Below, one piece after another: positions 1-8,353 of a stretch of 64,000 bases of DNA. Origin of the DNA: Hymenobacter algoricola (GTDB taxonomy: Bacteria; Bacteroidota; Bacteroidia; Cytophagales; Hymenobacteraceae); the NCBI RefSeq assembly GCF_039539525.1, contig NZ_BAABDH010000003.1, positions 124,001-188,000 on the forward strand. The letters run 5' to 3'. The translations under genes and the position numbers were made by a program. The notes under the pieces were generated by a model. It had not been told where the DNA came from. It saw only the letters and a list, made by a program, of their open reading frames with translations, and did no database searches. Each line of letters begins with the position of its first letter. Within the stretch, counting starts at the first letter, position 1.

Positions 1-2337
1 GAGCGGGTCGCCAACACGGTGCCCAACCTGATTTATATCTACGACATCCAGCAGCTGCGCAACGTGTACTGCAACCGCTACGTCGAAACCGTACTGGGCT
101 ACTCGCCCGACGAGATGCAGGCCATGGGCACGCAGGTGCTCACCAGGATGATGCCCGAGCAGGAAGTCGGCCGCCTGCAAGCCCACTTTGAGGAAGTAAC
201 CCAACTGGCCGATGGTGAGTCGCGCGACATTGAGTACCACCTGTTTCACCGCAACGGCTCGGTGCGGTGGCTGCGCGTGAGCCACACGCCGTTCGAGCGC
301 GACGCCGAGGGGCGGGTGCGGCTGCTGGTGGGGGCAGCCGAAGACGTGACCAACTGGAAGCTGGCCGAAGAGCAGCGGCGCTCCGCCAACCGGCGCCTGG
401 CCGAGCAAAACCGGCTGTTCCGCCAGGTTATCGACACCACGCCCCACCTGATCTACCTCAAGGACGGCCACGGCAACTACCAGCTGGCCAACCAAGCCAC
501 CGCCGACCTTTACGACCTGAGCATCGACGAGGTGCTGCATACGGCCCCGGATAAGCTCCCGGGCCGGGCCGCCGATATCAACAGCTTTATCCAGACCGAT
601 CAGCAGGTTATTGCCACCGGCCACGACATTACCGAGGAAAAGGCCTTCACCCGGCCCAACGGGGAAGTAGTATGGTTTTACAGCATCAAGCGCCCCTTTG
701 TGCTGGCCGACGGCACCGTGCAGGTCCTGGGCATCGACAGCAACATCACCGAGCTGAAGGGCACCCAGCAGGCGTTGGGGGCGGCCAAGGACGCCGCGGA
801 GGAAAACACCCGGGTCAAGCAGGATTTTCTGGCCAACATGAGCCACGAGATTCGCACCCCCATGAACGGCATTCTGGGCCTGGCCGGGCTGCTGGCCAAA
901 ACGCCTCTGGATGAGCAGCAGGGCCAGTACCTGAGCCATATCCGCCACTCCGCCGAACAGCTGCTGGTTATCATCAACGATATTCTGGCCATGACCCAGC
1001 TGAGCTCCGGCAAGCTGCGCGTGGAAAACACCGCTTTCGAGCTGCAGGACGTGCTGCGCGCCTGCCACCAGCTGCTGCTGCCCCGGGCGGCCGAAAAAGG
1101 CATTGCCCTGGAGCTGGAGCTGCCACCCGGGGGCCGGCCCACCATCGTGTACGGCGACCCGTACCGGCTGCGGCAGATTCTGCTCAACCTGCTCAGCAAC
1201 GCCGTCAAGTTTACCGAGCAGGGCAGCGTGCGCCTGCGCTGCCGGCGCCTCACCGACGCCGACGAGCAGGCCATCTTCGAGTTTGGCGTCAGCGACACCG
1301 GCATCGGCATTCCCCAGCACCAGCTCGGGCAGATTTTCGAGTCGTTTACCCAGGGCTCGGCCAGCACGGCCCGCGAGTACGGCGGCTCGGGGCTGGGGCT
1401 GAGCATTTCCTACGGGCTGGTGCAGCTGCTCGGCGGCGAGATTATCGTGGAAAGCACGCTGGGCGAAGGCAGCAGCTTTCACTTCAACCTGCCCTTCGGC
1501 ACTGCCCAGGCCAGCGACGTGCCGACCCCGCCCCGCCCCGCGGCTCTGAACTACCGCAGCCTGGGCGCGCGGCGGGCGCTGCTGGCCGAGGACAACGCCG
1601 TAAACCAGTTTCTGGTCAAAACCCTGCTCCACAGCTGGGGCTTCCACGTCGATACCGCTACCACCGGACCCGAGGCGCTGGTCTGCTTCCGCCAGAATGC
1701 CTACGATGTGGTGCTGATGGACATTCAGATGCCGGGCATGGATGGGGCGGCAGCCACCCGGCTGCTGCGCCAGCACCCCGATCCGCAGCGGGCGGCCACG
1801 CCGGTGCTGGCCCTCACGGCCCACGCCATGCGCGGCGAGGCCCAGCGCTACCTGGCCGCCGGCTTCAATGCCTACCTCTCCAAGCCCTTCCGGGAAGAGG
1901 AGCTGTTCCGCATTATTGCCGACCTGCTCCAGGGCCGCGCCTTTGTGGTCCCCCCGGCGCTGGCAGCGGCCGAAACGCCCGCCCCGCCCGCCATTGTGCT
2001 GCTCTATGATCTGAGCGGTATCCGGCGGCTGGCCAACGGCAACGAGGACTTTGTGGGCCGGCTGGTGCAGCTCTTTATCCAGACTACGCCGCCCATTGTG
2101 CGCGAGCTGGAGCAGCACCTAGCCGACCAGCAGTGGACCCCACTGGCTTCTACCGCCCACCACCTGAAAAGCTCCCTCGATGGCCTGCACATCCGCTCCC
2201 TGCATGCGGTGGTCCGCGAGCTGGAAGCCTGTGCCACCACCGCAGCGGATCCGCAGCGGCTGGCCCGGCTGGTAACCCAGGTGCGGCTGGTGACGGACCA
2301 GGTAATCGGGCAGCTCCAGCAAGAATTCACAACTTAA
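1..2337 (+). CDS. Hybrid sensor histidine kinase (PAS-PAS-HisKA-HATPase-REC-Hpt), 5' end cut by the window
   Basis: The reading frame is open from base 1, so the true start lies upstream. Numbered from the first codon, the protein shows a PAS domain (about 5-118), a second PAS domain (about 130-250), a HisKA dimerisation helix with the H-box SHEIRTP (phospho-acceptor His282), an HATPase domain (about 385-500) with the N box LSNAVKF and the G box YGGSGLGLS, a receiver domain with phospho-acceptor Asp574 in LMDIQMPGMDG, and a C-terminal Hpt domain with AHHLKSS (His720). It therefore carries a complete His-Asp-His relay in one chain and should pass phosphate to a separate response regulator. No membrane segment is visible in the part present. 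The signal sensed by the PAS domains cannot be told. It ends 64 bp before the next gene, with no terminator seen. Confidence 0.93.
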   Translation, partial: ERVANTVPNLIYIYDIQQLRNVYCNRYVETVLGYSPDEMQAMGTQVLTRMMPEQEVGRLQAHFEEVTQLADGESRDIEYHLFHRNGSVRWLRVSHTPFERDAEGRVRLLVGAAEDVTNWKLAEEQRRSANRRLAEQNRLFRQVIDTTPHLIYLKDGHGNYQLANQATADLYDLSIDEVLHTAPDKLPGRAADINSFIQTDQQVIATGHDITEEKAFTRPNGEVVWFYSIKRPFVLADGTVQVLGIDSNITELKGTQQALGAAKDAAEENTRVKQDFLANMSHEIRTPMNGILGLAGLLAKTPLDEQQGQYLSHIRHSAEQLLVIINDILAMTQLSSGKLRVENTAFELQDVLRACHQLLLPRAAEKGIALELELPPGGRPTIVYGDPYRLRQILLNLLSNAVKFTEQGSVRLRCRRLTDADEQAIFEFGVSDTGIGIPQHQLGQIFESFTQGSASTAREYGGSGLGLSISYGLVQLLGGEIIVESTLGEGSSFHFNLPFGTAQASDVPTPPRPAALNYRSLGARRALLAEDNAVNQFLVKTLLHSWGFHVDTATTGPEALVCFRQNAYDVVLMDIQMPGMDGAAATRLLRQHPDPQRAATPVLALTAHAMRGEAQRYLAAGFNAYLSKPFREEELFRIIADLLQGRAFVVPPALAAAETPAPPAIVLLYDLSGIRRLANGNEDFVGRLVQLFIQTTPPIVRELEQHLADQQWTPLASTAHHLKSSLDGLHIRSLHAVVRELEACATTAADPQRLARLVTQVRLVTDQVIGQLQQEFTT

Positions 2338-2401
2338 CCCCGCGCTATCCGCTTTAAGGGTGGTGTCAGCGGCAGTTTCCGCGGTTTCTCTACTTTCTTC
2401 T

Positions 2402-3466
2402 ATGGCTCCTCGGGTTGAACCTACGGTTGATACCATCGTCATCGGCGCCGGGCAGGCGGGGCTGGCGGCGGCGTATTACTTGCAGCAGCACGGCGTCAGC
2501 TTCGTCGTGCTCGACGACCGGCCGGCCGTCGGCGAGGTCTGGGCGGCGCGCTTCGATGCCCTCACGCTGTTTTCGCCGGCCTGGGTTAGTGGCCTGCCGG
2601 GCTACGGCTGGTCCGGCAACGCGCTGCGCTACCCCAGCAAGGACGAAGCCGCTCAGTATCTGCGCGACTATGCTGCCCACTTCCGGTTTCCGGTGCACCT
2701 GCAGCAGCGCGTGATGCGCGTGGCGGCCCTGCCTGCGGGTGGCTACGCCGTGGATACGGCCGCTGGCCGCTACTACCGAAGCCGCGCCGTCATCATTTGC
2801 ACCGGCGCCTACAATGCGCCCCGGCAGCCCGCTTTCGCCGCCGAGCTGGCTTCCTCCGTGGTGCAGCTCCACAGCCGCGACTACCGCCGCGCCTCTCAGC
2901 TGCCGGGCCACGGACCGGTGGCCGTGGTGGGCAGCGGCAACTCAGCCCTGCAGATTGCCGCCGACCTGGCCGCCACCGGCCGGCCCGTGTACGCGGCCTA
3001 CGATGAGCAGACGCCGGCCCTGCCCAACAACACCGCCATGTGGTCCTTCCTGACCGTTACGGGCCTGTTGCGGGCCTCCCGCCACTCGTCGCTGGGCCAA
3101 CGCCTGCTGCACCGCCCCGAACCCGTCGTCAGCAGCGACCTGGCGCGCCTGCACCGGTTTGCCAACGTGCACTTCATCGGCCGCGCCCGGCAGGTGGCTG
3201 GCCAGACTTCCCTGCAGGGCACCGAGCTGACCACGCCGCCTTTGGAAGCCGTGGTGTGGGCTACCGGCTACGGCCCCGCTTATTCGTGGCTGGCCGTGCC
3301 CGTGCTCGACGCGGCCGGGGAGCCCCGGCACCACCGGGGCCTGAGCCCGGCGCCCGGCCTGGCCTTTCTGGGGCTGCCCTGGCTTAACAGCCGCAGCTCC
3401 GCCCTGATGGGCGGCGTGGGCCGCGACGCCCGGTTCGTGGTGGAGAGCCTGCTGAAAACAACATAA
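2402..3466 (+). CDS. FAD/NAD(P)-dependent flavin monooxygenase-like oxidoreductase (CzcO/Trk-type)
   Basis: The 354-residue protein opens with a Rossmann FAD-binding motif VIGAGQAGLAAAYYL and has a second dinucleotide motif, VVGSGNSALQIAADL, near residue 180, the usual pair for FAD and NADPH in flavin-containing monooxygenases. The sequence GEVWAARFDALTLFSP matches the family's conserved segment after the FAD motif, and WATGYGPAYSW near residue 285 is the C-terminal ATG motif. I chose ATG 2402 because it sits just before the first beta strand; the frame runs upstream to a GTG at 2360 that would add unrelated residues. The substrate is unknown; families of this type hydroxylate small nucleophilic N- or S-compounds. 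No cofactor gene is adjacent. Confidence 0.85.
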   Translation: MAPRVEPTVDTIVIGAGQAGLAAAYYLQQHGVSFVVLDDRPAVGEVWAARFDALTLFSPAWVSGLPGYGWSGNALRYPSKDEAAQYLRDYAAHFRFPVHLQQRVMRVAALPAGGYAVDTAAGRYYRSRAVIICTGAYNAPRQPAFAAELASSVVQLHSRDYRRASQLPGHGPVAVVGSGNSALQIAADLAATGRPVYAAYDEQTPALPNNTAMWSFLTVTGLLRASRHSSLGQRLLHRPEPVVSSDLARLHRFANVHFIGRARQVAGQTSLQGTELTTPPLEAVVWATGYGPAYSWLAVPVLDAAGEPRHHRGLSPAPGLAFLGLPWLNSRSSALMGGVGRDARFVVESLLKTT

Positions 3467-3586
3467 TTATACTGAAACCCAACCGCTGGTTTTCAGGTTG
3501 ATAGACTTGTAACCAATGCCTAGACGCCCACTGTTCAAATCCTGGTTGTTGCCGCTGGTTTTCTTTTCGTCTTTAACTCCCTACTC

Positions 3587-3706
3587 ATGTCCTTCCTCCT
3601 CTTCACGGGCTTAGTGGCCGCCACCGCGCTGCTCATTCTCAATACGTTCGATAGCCTGAAGAAAACGCTGCAGCCCGTGCCGGTGCGCGTGCGCAACAAC
3701 CGCTAG
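3587..3706 (+). CDS. 39-residue membrane micro-protein
   Basis: A short ATG frame encodes one hydrophobic stretch (FLLFTGLVAATALLIL) followed by a basic tail rich in Lys, Arg and Asn, so a single-pass membrane peptide with a charged C-terminus is plausible. Codon third positions are mostly G or C, as in neighbouring genes, and a strong terminator follows 20 bp after the stop. Those two facts are the reason for calling it a gene. No function can be assigned and I recognise no family. Confidence 0.5.
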   Translation: MSFLLFTGLVAATALLILNTFDSLKKTLQPVPVRVRNNR

Positions 3707-3726
3707 GCTTGCCTGTAAACGGCAAA

Positions 3727-3761
3727 GACGACGCCCCCATTCGGAGGCGTCGTCTTTTTTT
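3727..3761 (+). terminator. Rho-independent terminator after the micro-protein gene
   Basis: A perfect 9-bp stem (GACGACGCC at 3727-3735 with GGCGTCGTC at 3746-3754) is followed directly by seven T residues. It ends the transcript carrying the 39-residue ORF. Confidence 0.85.
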
Positions 3762-3845
3762 GGTAGCCCACGACTTTCGGCAGCCCCGTAAAAACTAAAA
3801 GCAGCCCTGACGAGCTGCTCTTGCTTATTTTCAGGTCGTAGCCTT

Positions 3846-4217
3846 TCAGTGAATGACCAGCTTGCGCATTTCACTGGCGTTTTCGGCTTCCAGCTTGACA
3901 TAGTACAGGCCGCTGGCAAACTTGGAGAGGTCCAGCGTTTTGGGGCCGTTCAGCTCCGTGATGGTTTCGCGGTAGATGACGGTACCGATGACGTTGAGAA
4001 TGCGCAGCTCCATCTTGCGGCCTTCGAAACCGTTGATGGCAATGTGCACGATGCCGTTGCTGGGGTTCGGATACACCAGAAACGACTTCTCATCGGCCGG
4101 ACGGGCCACGGCGGGACGCGGAGTAGCCACCTGCGCCGAGGCCGCCGACAGCGGGGTGGATATGGCTCCCAGGCAGAAAAGCGAGAGCAGGAAAGTCAGG
4201 CGTAAGCGTTGTATCAT
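3846..4217 (-). CDS. Short secreted protein consisting almost entirely of a type IX secretion sorting domain
   Basis: The 123-residue product begins with a signal peptide (MIQRLRLTFLLSLFCLGA, cleavage expected after an Ala-rich ASA region near residue 28), then a short Pro/Ala linker, then a Por-secretion C-terminal domain: FLVYPNPSNG near residue 50 and the terminal block SGLYYVKLEAENASEMRKLVIH-type strand pattern ending in KLVIH. Such domains are recognised by the type IX system of Bacteroidota and are normally removed from a large cargo. Here the cargo part is only about 20 residues. The start at 4217 was chosen for its signal peptide; the frame continues upstream to 4352 with AT-rich, non-coding-looking codons. 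It may be a signalling or adhesin peptide, or the remnant of a longer protein. Confidence 0.82.
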   Translation of the reverse strand: MIQRLRLTFLLSLFCLGAISTPLSAASAQVATPRPAVARPADEKSFLVYPNPSNGIVHIAINGFEGRKMELRILNVIGTVIYRETITELNGPKTLDLSKFASGLYYVKLEAENASEMRKLVIH

Positions 4218-4288
4218 AGCGTACTGTAGCGTGAAGTCGGAGCCAGGGTCGAATAAATTGCTTAACGACAGGCACCGGATTAGGTTTG

Positions 4289-4296
4289 CAAAGATA
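4289..4296 (-). promoter_or_regulatory. -7 promoter box (TATCTTTG) for the sorting-domain protein
   Basis: The minus strand reads TATCTTTG, a full match to the Bacteroidota consensus TAnnTTTG, inside an AT-rich stretch about 70 bp upstream of the ATG at 4217. No clear TTG -33 element is visible. Confidence 0.55.
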
Positions 4297-4391
4297 ATAC
4301 GGAATATTAAGCAGAATCGATAAATATAACTGGTCTGCTTTAAATAAATCATCTACTCGCTGTTTCTCACCTTCTTACTACCTGAATCAAG

Positions 4392-5510
4392 TTGGACGTT
4401 CTCATTATTGGCGGCGGGCTGGGCGGACTCACCGCGGCCCTGGATCTGCGGCAGCGCGGCTACGCCGTGACGCTGGTGGAGCGCAAGCGCTACCCCTTCC
4501 ACAAGGTCTGCGGCGAGTACGTCTCCAACGAGGTGCTGCCCTACCTGCGCCGCCTGGGCGCCGACCCGGCCGCGCTGGGGCCGGCGGCCATCACCCGCTT
4601 CCTGCTCAGCTCGCCCCAGGGCCGCACGCTCACCGCGCCGCTCGATCTGGGTGGCTTTGGCGTCAGCCGCTACGCCCTCGATTATTTCCTCTATCAGCAG
4701 GCCAGCGCCTTGGGAGTGGAGTTTGAGCAGCAGGCCACCGTGACGGACGTAACCCTCGATGCGGCCACCGACCGGCACGAGGTAACGCTGGCGGATGGCC
4801 GCCGGCTGCGGACCCGGACCGTGCTGGGGGCCTACGGCAAGCGGGCCAACCTCGACCGGCAGCTGCAGCGCGACTTTTTTCAGCGCCGCTCCCCTTACCT
4901 GGGCGTGAAACACCACCTGCGCCTGCCCGACTTTCCCCGCAACCTGATTGCCCTGCACAACTTCGCCGATGGCTACGCCGGCATCTCGGCCATTGAGGAC
5001 GACAAGCTCTGCTTCTGCTACCTCACCACCCGGCAAAACCTAAAAACCCACGGCACCATCGCCCAGCTCGAAGCCCGGGTGCTGGCCCGCAACCCCCACC
5101 TGGCGCACATTCTGGACGCGGCCGAGATGCTGTACCCGCAGCCTGAGGTTATCAACGCAATTTCGTTTGCGCCCAAAAGCTGCGTCGAAAACCATGTGCT
5201 TATGTGCGGCGACGCGGCCGGGCTGATCACGCCGCTCTGCGGCAACGGGATGGCCATGGCCATGCACGGCGCCGAAATAGCGGCCCGCCACCTCCACGAG
5301 TTCCTGGGCCGCCGCACCACCCGCCCCCAGTTGGAGGCTGCGTACCGGCGGGAGTGGCAGCACCACTTCGGGCAGCGCCTGCGCGTGGGCCGGGCGGTGC
5401 AGGGCTTGTTTGGGCGCCCTATTCTGAGTGAAGCGGCCGTGGGCGGGCTGCGCTTTCTGCCGGGCGTGGTGCGGGGCCTGATGCGCCAGACGCACGGCCC
5501 GGTATTTTAA
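4392..5510 (+). CDS. FAD-dependent oxidoreductase of the geranylgeranyl-reductase type, first gene of a type III PKS trio
   Basis: The 372-residue protein begins DVLIIGGGLGGLTAAL, an FAD Rossmann motif placed at the extreme N-terminus, and continues with KVCGEYVSNEVLP, characteristic of the geranylgeranyl reductase and aromatic hydroxylase branch. The motif CGDAAGLITPLCGNGMA (about residues 273-289) is the second FAD-binding motif GDAAG. The start is TTG 4392: an in-frame TGA lies at 4383-4385, and no ATG occurs before the FAD motif. The gene is followed 61 bp later by a type III polyketide synthase and then an overlapping methyltransferase. By analogy with SrsC of Streptomyces griseus it may hydroxylate an alkylresorcinol ring to a quinol or quinone; alternatively it may reduce a prenyl or acyl chain. 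The first view is inference from context. Confidence 0.85.
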   Translation: MDVLIIGGGLGGLTAALDLRQRGYAVTLVERKRYPFHKVCGEYVSNEVLPYLRRLGADPAALGPAAITRFLLSSPQGRTLTAPLDLGGFGVSRYALDYFLYQQASALGVEFEQQATVTDVTLDAATDRHEVTLADGRRLRTRTVLGAYGKRANLDRQLQRDFFQRRSPYLGVKHHLRLPDFPRNLIALHNFADGYAGISAIEDDKLCFCYLTTRQNLKTHGTIAQLEARVLARNPHLAHILDAAEMLYPQPEVINAISFAPKSCVENHVLMCGDAAGLITPLCGNGMAMAMHGAEIAARHLHEFLGRRTTRPQLEAAYRREWQHHFGQRLRVGRAVQGLFGRPILSEAAVGGLRFLPGVVRGLMRQTHGPVF

Positions 5511-5571
5511 CCCTGATTTTGTACTCCTCCCCAGCAAGCCGCAGCCGCGGCAATTGCGTATACTGCGCTCA

Positions 5572-6684
5572 ATGACCAGCTACCTGTGTGCCATTGGCAC
5601 CGCCACCCCACCCCACCGTATTGCCCAGCCCCAGATTGCCAGCTTTATGGCCCAGGCGCTGCAGTTTGACGACGATAATGCCCGCCGGCTCCGGGCGCTG
5701 TACCGCGTCACCGGCATCGGCCACCGCTACTCGGTGCTGCCCGACTACGCCCGCGAAAACGGCGACTTCACGTTCTTTCCCAATACGCCTGGCCTGGAGC
5801 CTTTTCCCGGCGTGGGCCAACGCATGGCCGTGTACCGCGAGCATGCCCTGCCCCTTTCCGTAGCCGCCGCCCAGAATTGCCTGCGCCAGCTGCCCGAGGT
5901 AACCATGGACTCCATTACCCACCTGGTCACGGTGAGCTGCACGGGCATGTACGCCCCGGGGCTGGACATCGAGCTGGTGCAGGCGCTGGGCCTGCCTTCG
6001 AACATCCGCCGCACCTGCGTCAACTTCATGGGCTGCTACGCGGCTTTCAATGCCCTGAAGCTGGCCGAAGCCTTCTGCCAAGCCGATGCCCAGGCCCGGG
6101 TGCTGATTGTGTGCACCGAGCTGTGTACCATTCACTTCCAGAAAAACCCCGAAGACGACCACCTCGTTTCCAACGCCCTGTTCGGCGACGGGTCGGCGGC
6201 GGCGCTGGTGCAGGCCGTGCCAGCCCGGAGCGGGCCCAGCCTGGCGCTGGCCGCCTTTCACTGCGGCCTGGAGCCCGACGGCCACGCCGACATGGCCTGG
6301 CATATCAACGACTTCGGCTTCGAAATGACCTTGTCGTCGTACGTGCCGCGCATGATTCAGAAGGGCATCCGCAAGCTCACCGAGGATCTGCTGCAGAACC
6401 TGCCGGTGCAGCTGCGCGACATTCACTCGTTTGCCATTCATCCGGGGGGACGCAAGATCCTGGAAACCATCGAGAAGGAGTTGGGCATGAGCCCCGAGGA
6501 CAACCGCTTTGCCTACCAGGTGCTGCGCGAGTACGGCAACATGTCGTCGGCCACGGTGCTGTTTGTGCTGCGCGAGCTGCTGGCGTCCCTGACCCCGGCC
6601 GACGCGGGCGCGCCGGTGCTGAGCTTTGCCTTCGGCCCGGGCCTGACGCTGGAAGCCATGCTGTTGCAGGTGCAGTATGCCTGA
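5572..6684 (+). CDS. Type III polyketide synthase (chalcone/alkylresorcinol/alkylpyrone synthase family)
   Basis: The 370-residue protein has the full thiolase-fold catalytic triad in the expected order: Cys155 in NFMGCYAAFNA, His290 in FAIHPGGRKI, and Asn323 in YGNMSSATVLF. The segment VSCTGMYAPGLDIELVQALGL matches the CoA-tunnel region in this family (reported here by its ends at about residues 124-144). Enzymes of this type condense a starter acyl-CoA with malonyl-CoA on the active Cys without an acyl carrier protein. The ATG at 5572 directly precedes conserved sequence; a TTG 18 bp earlier is possible. It overlaps the methyltransferase gene by 8 bp, so the two are probably translationally coupled. 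The residue after GCYAA and the long-chain context suggest a fatty acyl starter and a resorcinol or pyrone product, which is inference. Confidence 0.93.
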   Translation: MTSYLCAIGTATPPHRIAQPQIASFMAQALQFDDDNARRLRALYRVTGIGHRYSVLPDYARENGDFTFFPNTPGLEPFPGVGQRMAVYREHALPLSVAAAQNCLRQLPEVTMDSITHLVTVSCTGMYAPGLDIELVQALGLPSNIRRTCVNFMGCYAAFNALKLAEAFCQADAQARVLIVCTELCTIHFQKNPEDDHLVSNALFGDGSAAALVQAVPARSGPSLALAAFHCGLEPDGHADMAWHINDFGFEMTLSSYVPRMIQKGIRKLTEDLLQNLPVQLRDIHSFAIHPGGRKILETIEKELGMSPEDNRFAYQVLREYGNMSSATVLFVLRELLASLTPADAGAPVLSFAFGPGLTLEAMLLQVQYA

Positions 6685-7378
6685 TTTCACCACCCGAGCC
6701 CGCGAGGAGGAGCTGATGGACGACCTGACGCTGGCCTCCGACGCGCTGCGCCAGAACCTCGACGAGCTGGAAACCATCAACACCTGGCTGGGTGGCTACC
6801 GGGTGGTGCTCAACGCGCTGAGCCGCCTGCAGCCCCGCTTCCCGGCGGGCCGCGCCCTGCGCCTGGCCGACCTGGGCAGCGGCGGCGGCGACACGCTCCG
6901 CCACATTGCCCGCTGGGCCCGGCGCCGGCAGGTGCCCGTGGAGCTGGTGGGCATCGACGCCAACGCTTTCATGATCGGCTACGCCACCGAAAAAGCCCGC
7001 GACTTTCCCACCATCAGCTTCCGACAGCAGGATATTTTCTCGCCCGGGTTTCGTCGGCAGCCCTTCGACGTCATCACCTGCAGCCTGTTCTGCCACCATT
7101 TCAGCGACGCCGACTTAGTGACCCTGCTGCGCCAGCTCCGGGAGCAGGCCGGGCTGGGCGTTATCATCAACGATCTGCACCGCCACCCGCTGGCCTACTA
7201 CAGCATCAAGTGGCTGACCCGGCTGCTGGGCGGCTCTTACCTCGTGCAGAACGATGCGCCCCTGTCGGTAGCCCGCGCCTTCACCCGCGCCGACTGGACC
7301 GCGCTGCTGGCCCGGGCCGGCATTGAAAAGTACGAGCTGCGCTGGCAGTGGGCGTTCCGCTGGCAGGTTATCTTTTAG
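6677..7378 (+). CDS. SAM-dependent methyltransferase coupled to the type III PKS
   Basis: The 233-residue protein has SAM motif I DLGSGGGDTLRHIA near residue 65, the acidic ribose-binding residue in VGIDANAFMIGYA, and post-motif sequence DVITCSLFCHHFSDADLV near residue 135, placing it among class I methyltransferases close to UbiE/BpsB-type enzymes. Its ATG lies inside the last codons of the PKS gene (8-bp overlap), strong evidence for co-translation. SrsB of Streptomyces and BpsB of Bacillus are methyltransferases coupled to type III PKS genes and O-methylate the phenolic or pyrone product; the same role is inferred here. Its stop codon overlaps the stop of the opposing deacetylase gene. Confidence 0.87.
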   Translation: MPDFTTRAREEELMDDLTLASDALRQNLDELETINTWLGGYRVVLNALSRLQPRFPAGRALRLADLGSGGGDTLRHIARWARRRQVPVELVGIDANAFMIGYATEKARDFPTISFRQQDIFSPGFRRQPFDVITCSLFCHHFSDADLVTLLRQLREQAGLGVIINDLHRHPLAYYSIKWLTRLLGGSYLVQNDAPLSVARAFTRADWTALLARAGIEKYELRWQWAFRWQVIF

Positions 7379-8280
7379 AAATACAGCTCCTGGGCTACCC
7401 GAAACGTGTTGGCGTGGGCTTCCACGATGTCAGCAATCCGTTCGGAGTAGCCGCCGCCCATGCCCACGACCACCGGAATTTCGTGGCGGTGGCAGAGGCC
7501 CAGGACCAGCTCGTCGCGCTGCCGGCAGCCGGCCCGGGTGAGGCCCAGGTGGCCCAGCTTGTCGGTAGCCAGCACGTCTACGCCGGCCAGGTAGAACACG
7601 AAATCGGGCTGCACCTCGTCGAGCAGGCGGGGCAGGGTGGCGCCCAGCAGCCCCAGGTACGCCGCGTCGTCGGTGCCGTCGGCCAGCGCCAGGTCCAGGT
7701 CCGACTGCTCCTTGCGGTGGGGGTAGTTGCGGGCTCCGTGCATGCTGAAGGTGAACACCCGCGGCTCGTGCCGGAACAAGGCCGCCGTGCCGTTGCCCTG
7801 GTGCACGTCGAGGTCCACAACCAGAATTTTCTGCACCGCCGGCTCGTGGGCCAGCAGGTAGTTGGCCGCTACGGCCTGGTCGTTGAGCAGGCAGAACCCT
7901 TCGCCCCGGTCGGCAAAGGCGTGGTGGGTGCCACCGGCAATATTGAGGGCAATACCGTGCTGCCGGGCCCGGCGCACGCACTCCACGGTGCCTTCCAGAA
8001 TCGTTATTTCCCGCTCAATCAGCGGCGCCGACCACGGGAAGCCGGTGGCCCGCTCCTCGGCGCGGGTAAGCTGGCCCAGCTTCAGCCGCTGGTAGTAGTC
8101 GGCCGCGTGGGTGCGCAGGATTTCGGCTGCGGGCAGCGGCGGCGGCCGGAACAGGCTGGCTTCGGTGATGGTGCCTTCGCGCAGCAGCTGCTCGGGCAGC
8201 AGCTCGTACTTGAGCATCGGAAAGCGGTGGCCGGCGGGCAGCGGGTGGGCGTAGAGCGGGGCCCAGGCAATGGAAAGCAT
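7375..8280 (-). CDS. Histone deacetylase / acetoin-utilisation family amidohydrolase
   Basis: The 301-residue protein carries the zinc hydrolase signature of class I/II deacetylases: GGTHHAF with the paired active-site histidines, DLDVHQGNGTA with metal-binding Asp and His, and YLAGVDVLATDKLG with the third metal-ligand Asp. Such bacterial enzymes remove acyl groups from lysine or polyamines. I chose ATG 8280 because the protein then starts MLSIAWAPLYAHPLP, the usual opening of the family; the frame runs further upstream but would enter the tRNA gene. The 3' end meets the methyltransferase gene tail to tail: TAA at 7375-7377 (minus) overlaps TAG at 7376-7378 (plus). Confidence 0.92.
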   Translation of the reverse strand: MLSIAWAPLYAHPLPAGHRFPMLKYELLPEQLLREGTITEASLFRPPPLPAAEILRTHAADYYQRLKLGQLTRAEERATGFPWSAPLIEREITILEGTVECVRRARQHGIALNIAGGTHHAFADRGEGFCLLNDQAVAANYLLAHEPAVQKILVVDLDVHQGNGTAALFRHEPRVFTFSMHGARNYPHRKEQSDLDLALADGTDDAAYLGLLGATLPRLLDEVQPDFVFYLAGVDVLATDKLGHLGLTRAGCRQRDELVLGLCHRHEIPVVVGMGGGYSERIADIVEAHANTFRVAQELYF

Positions 8281-8353
8281 AGGCAGGTGGTACGGCCCGG
8301 ACGCCAAAACAGCCGCCCGGCAAGGCAGCTGTTTTGGGGTTGGGTACTTGATG

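Noticed and set aside
3483..3563. Direct repeat CCGCTGGTTTTC 69 bp apart around a GTTCAAATCC tRNA-like T loop
   Set aside because: No T stem or acceptor stem can form and the D arm is missing, so it is not a tRNA or clear attachment site; the repeat is short enough for chance.
5572..6684. Call as FabH-type ketoacyl-ACP synthase III
   Set aside because: The Cys/His/Asn triad in the blocks GCYAA, HPGG and YGNMSSATVLF, the length near 370 and the overlap with a methyltransferase point to type III PKS.
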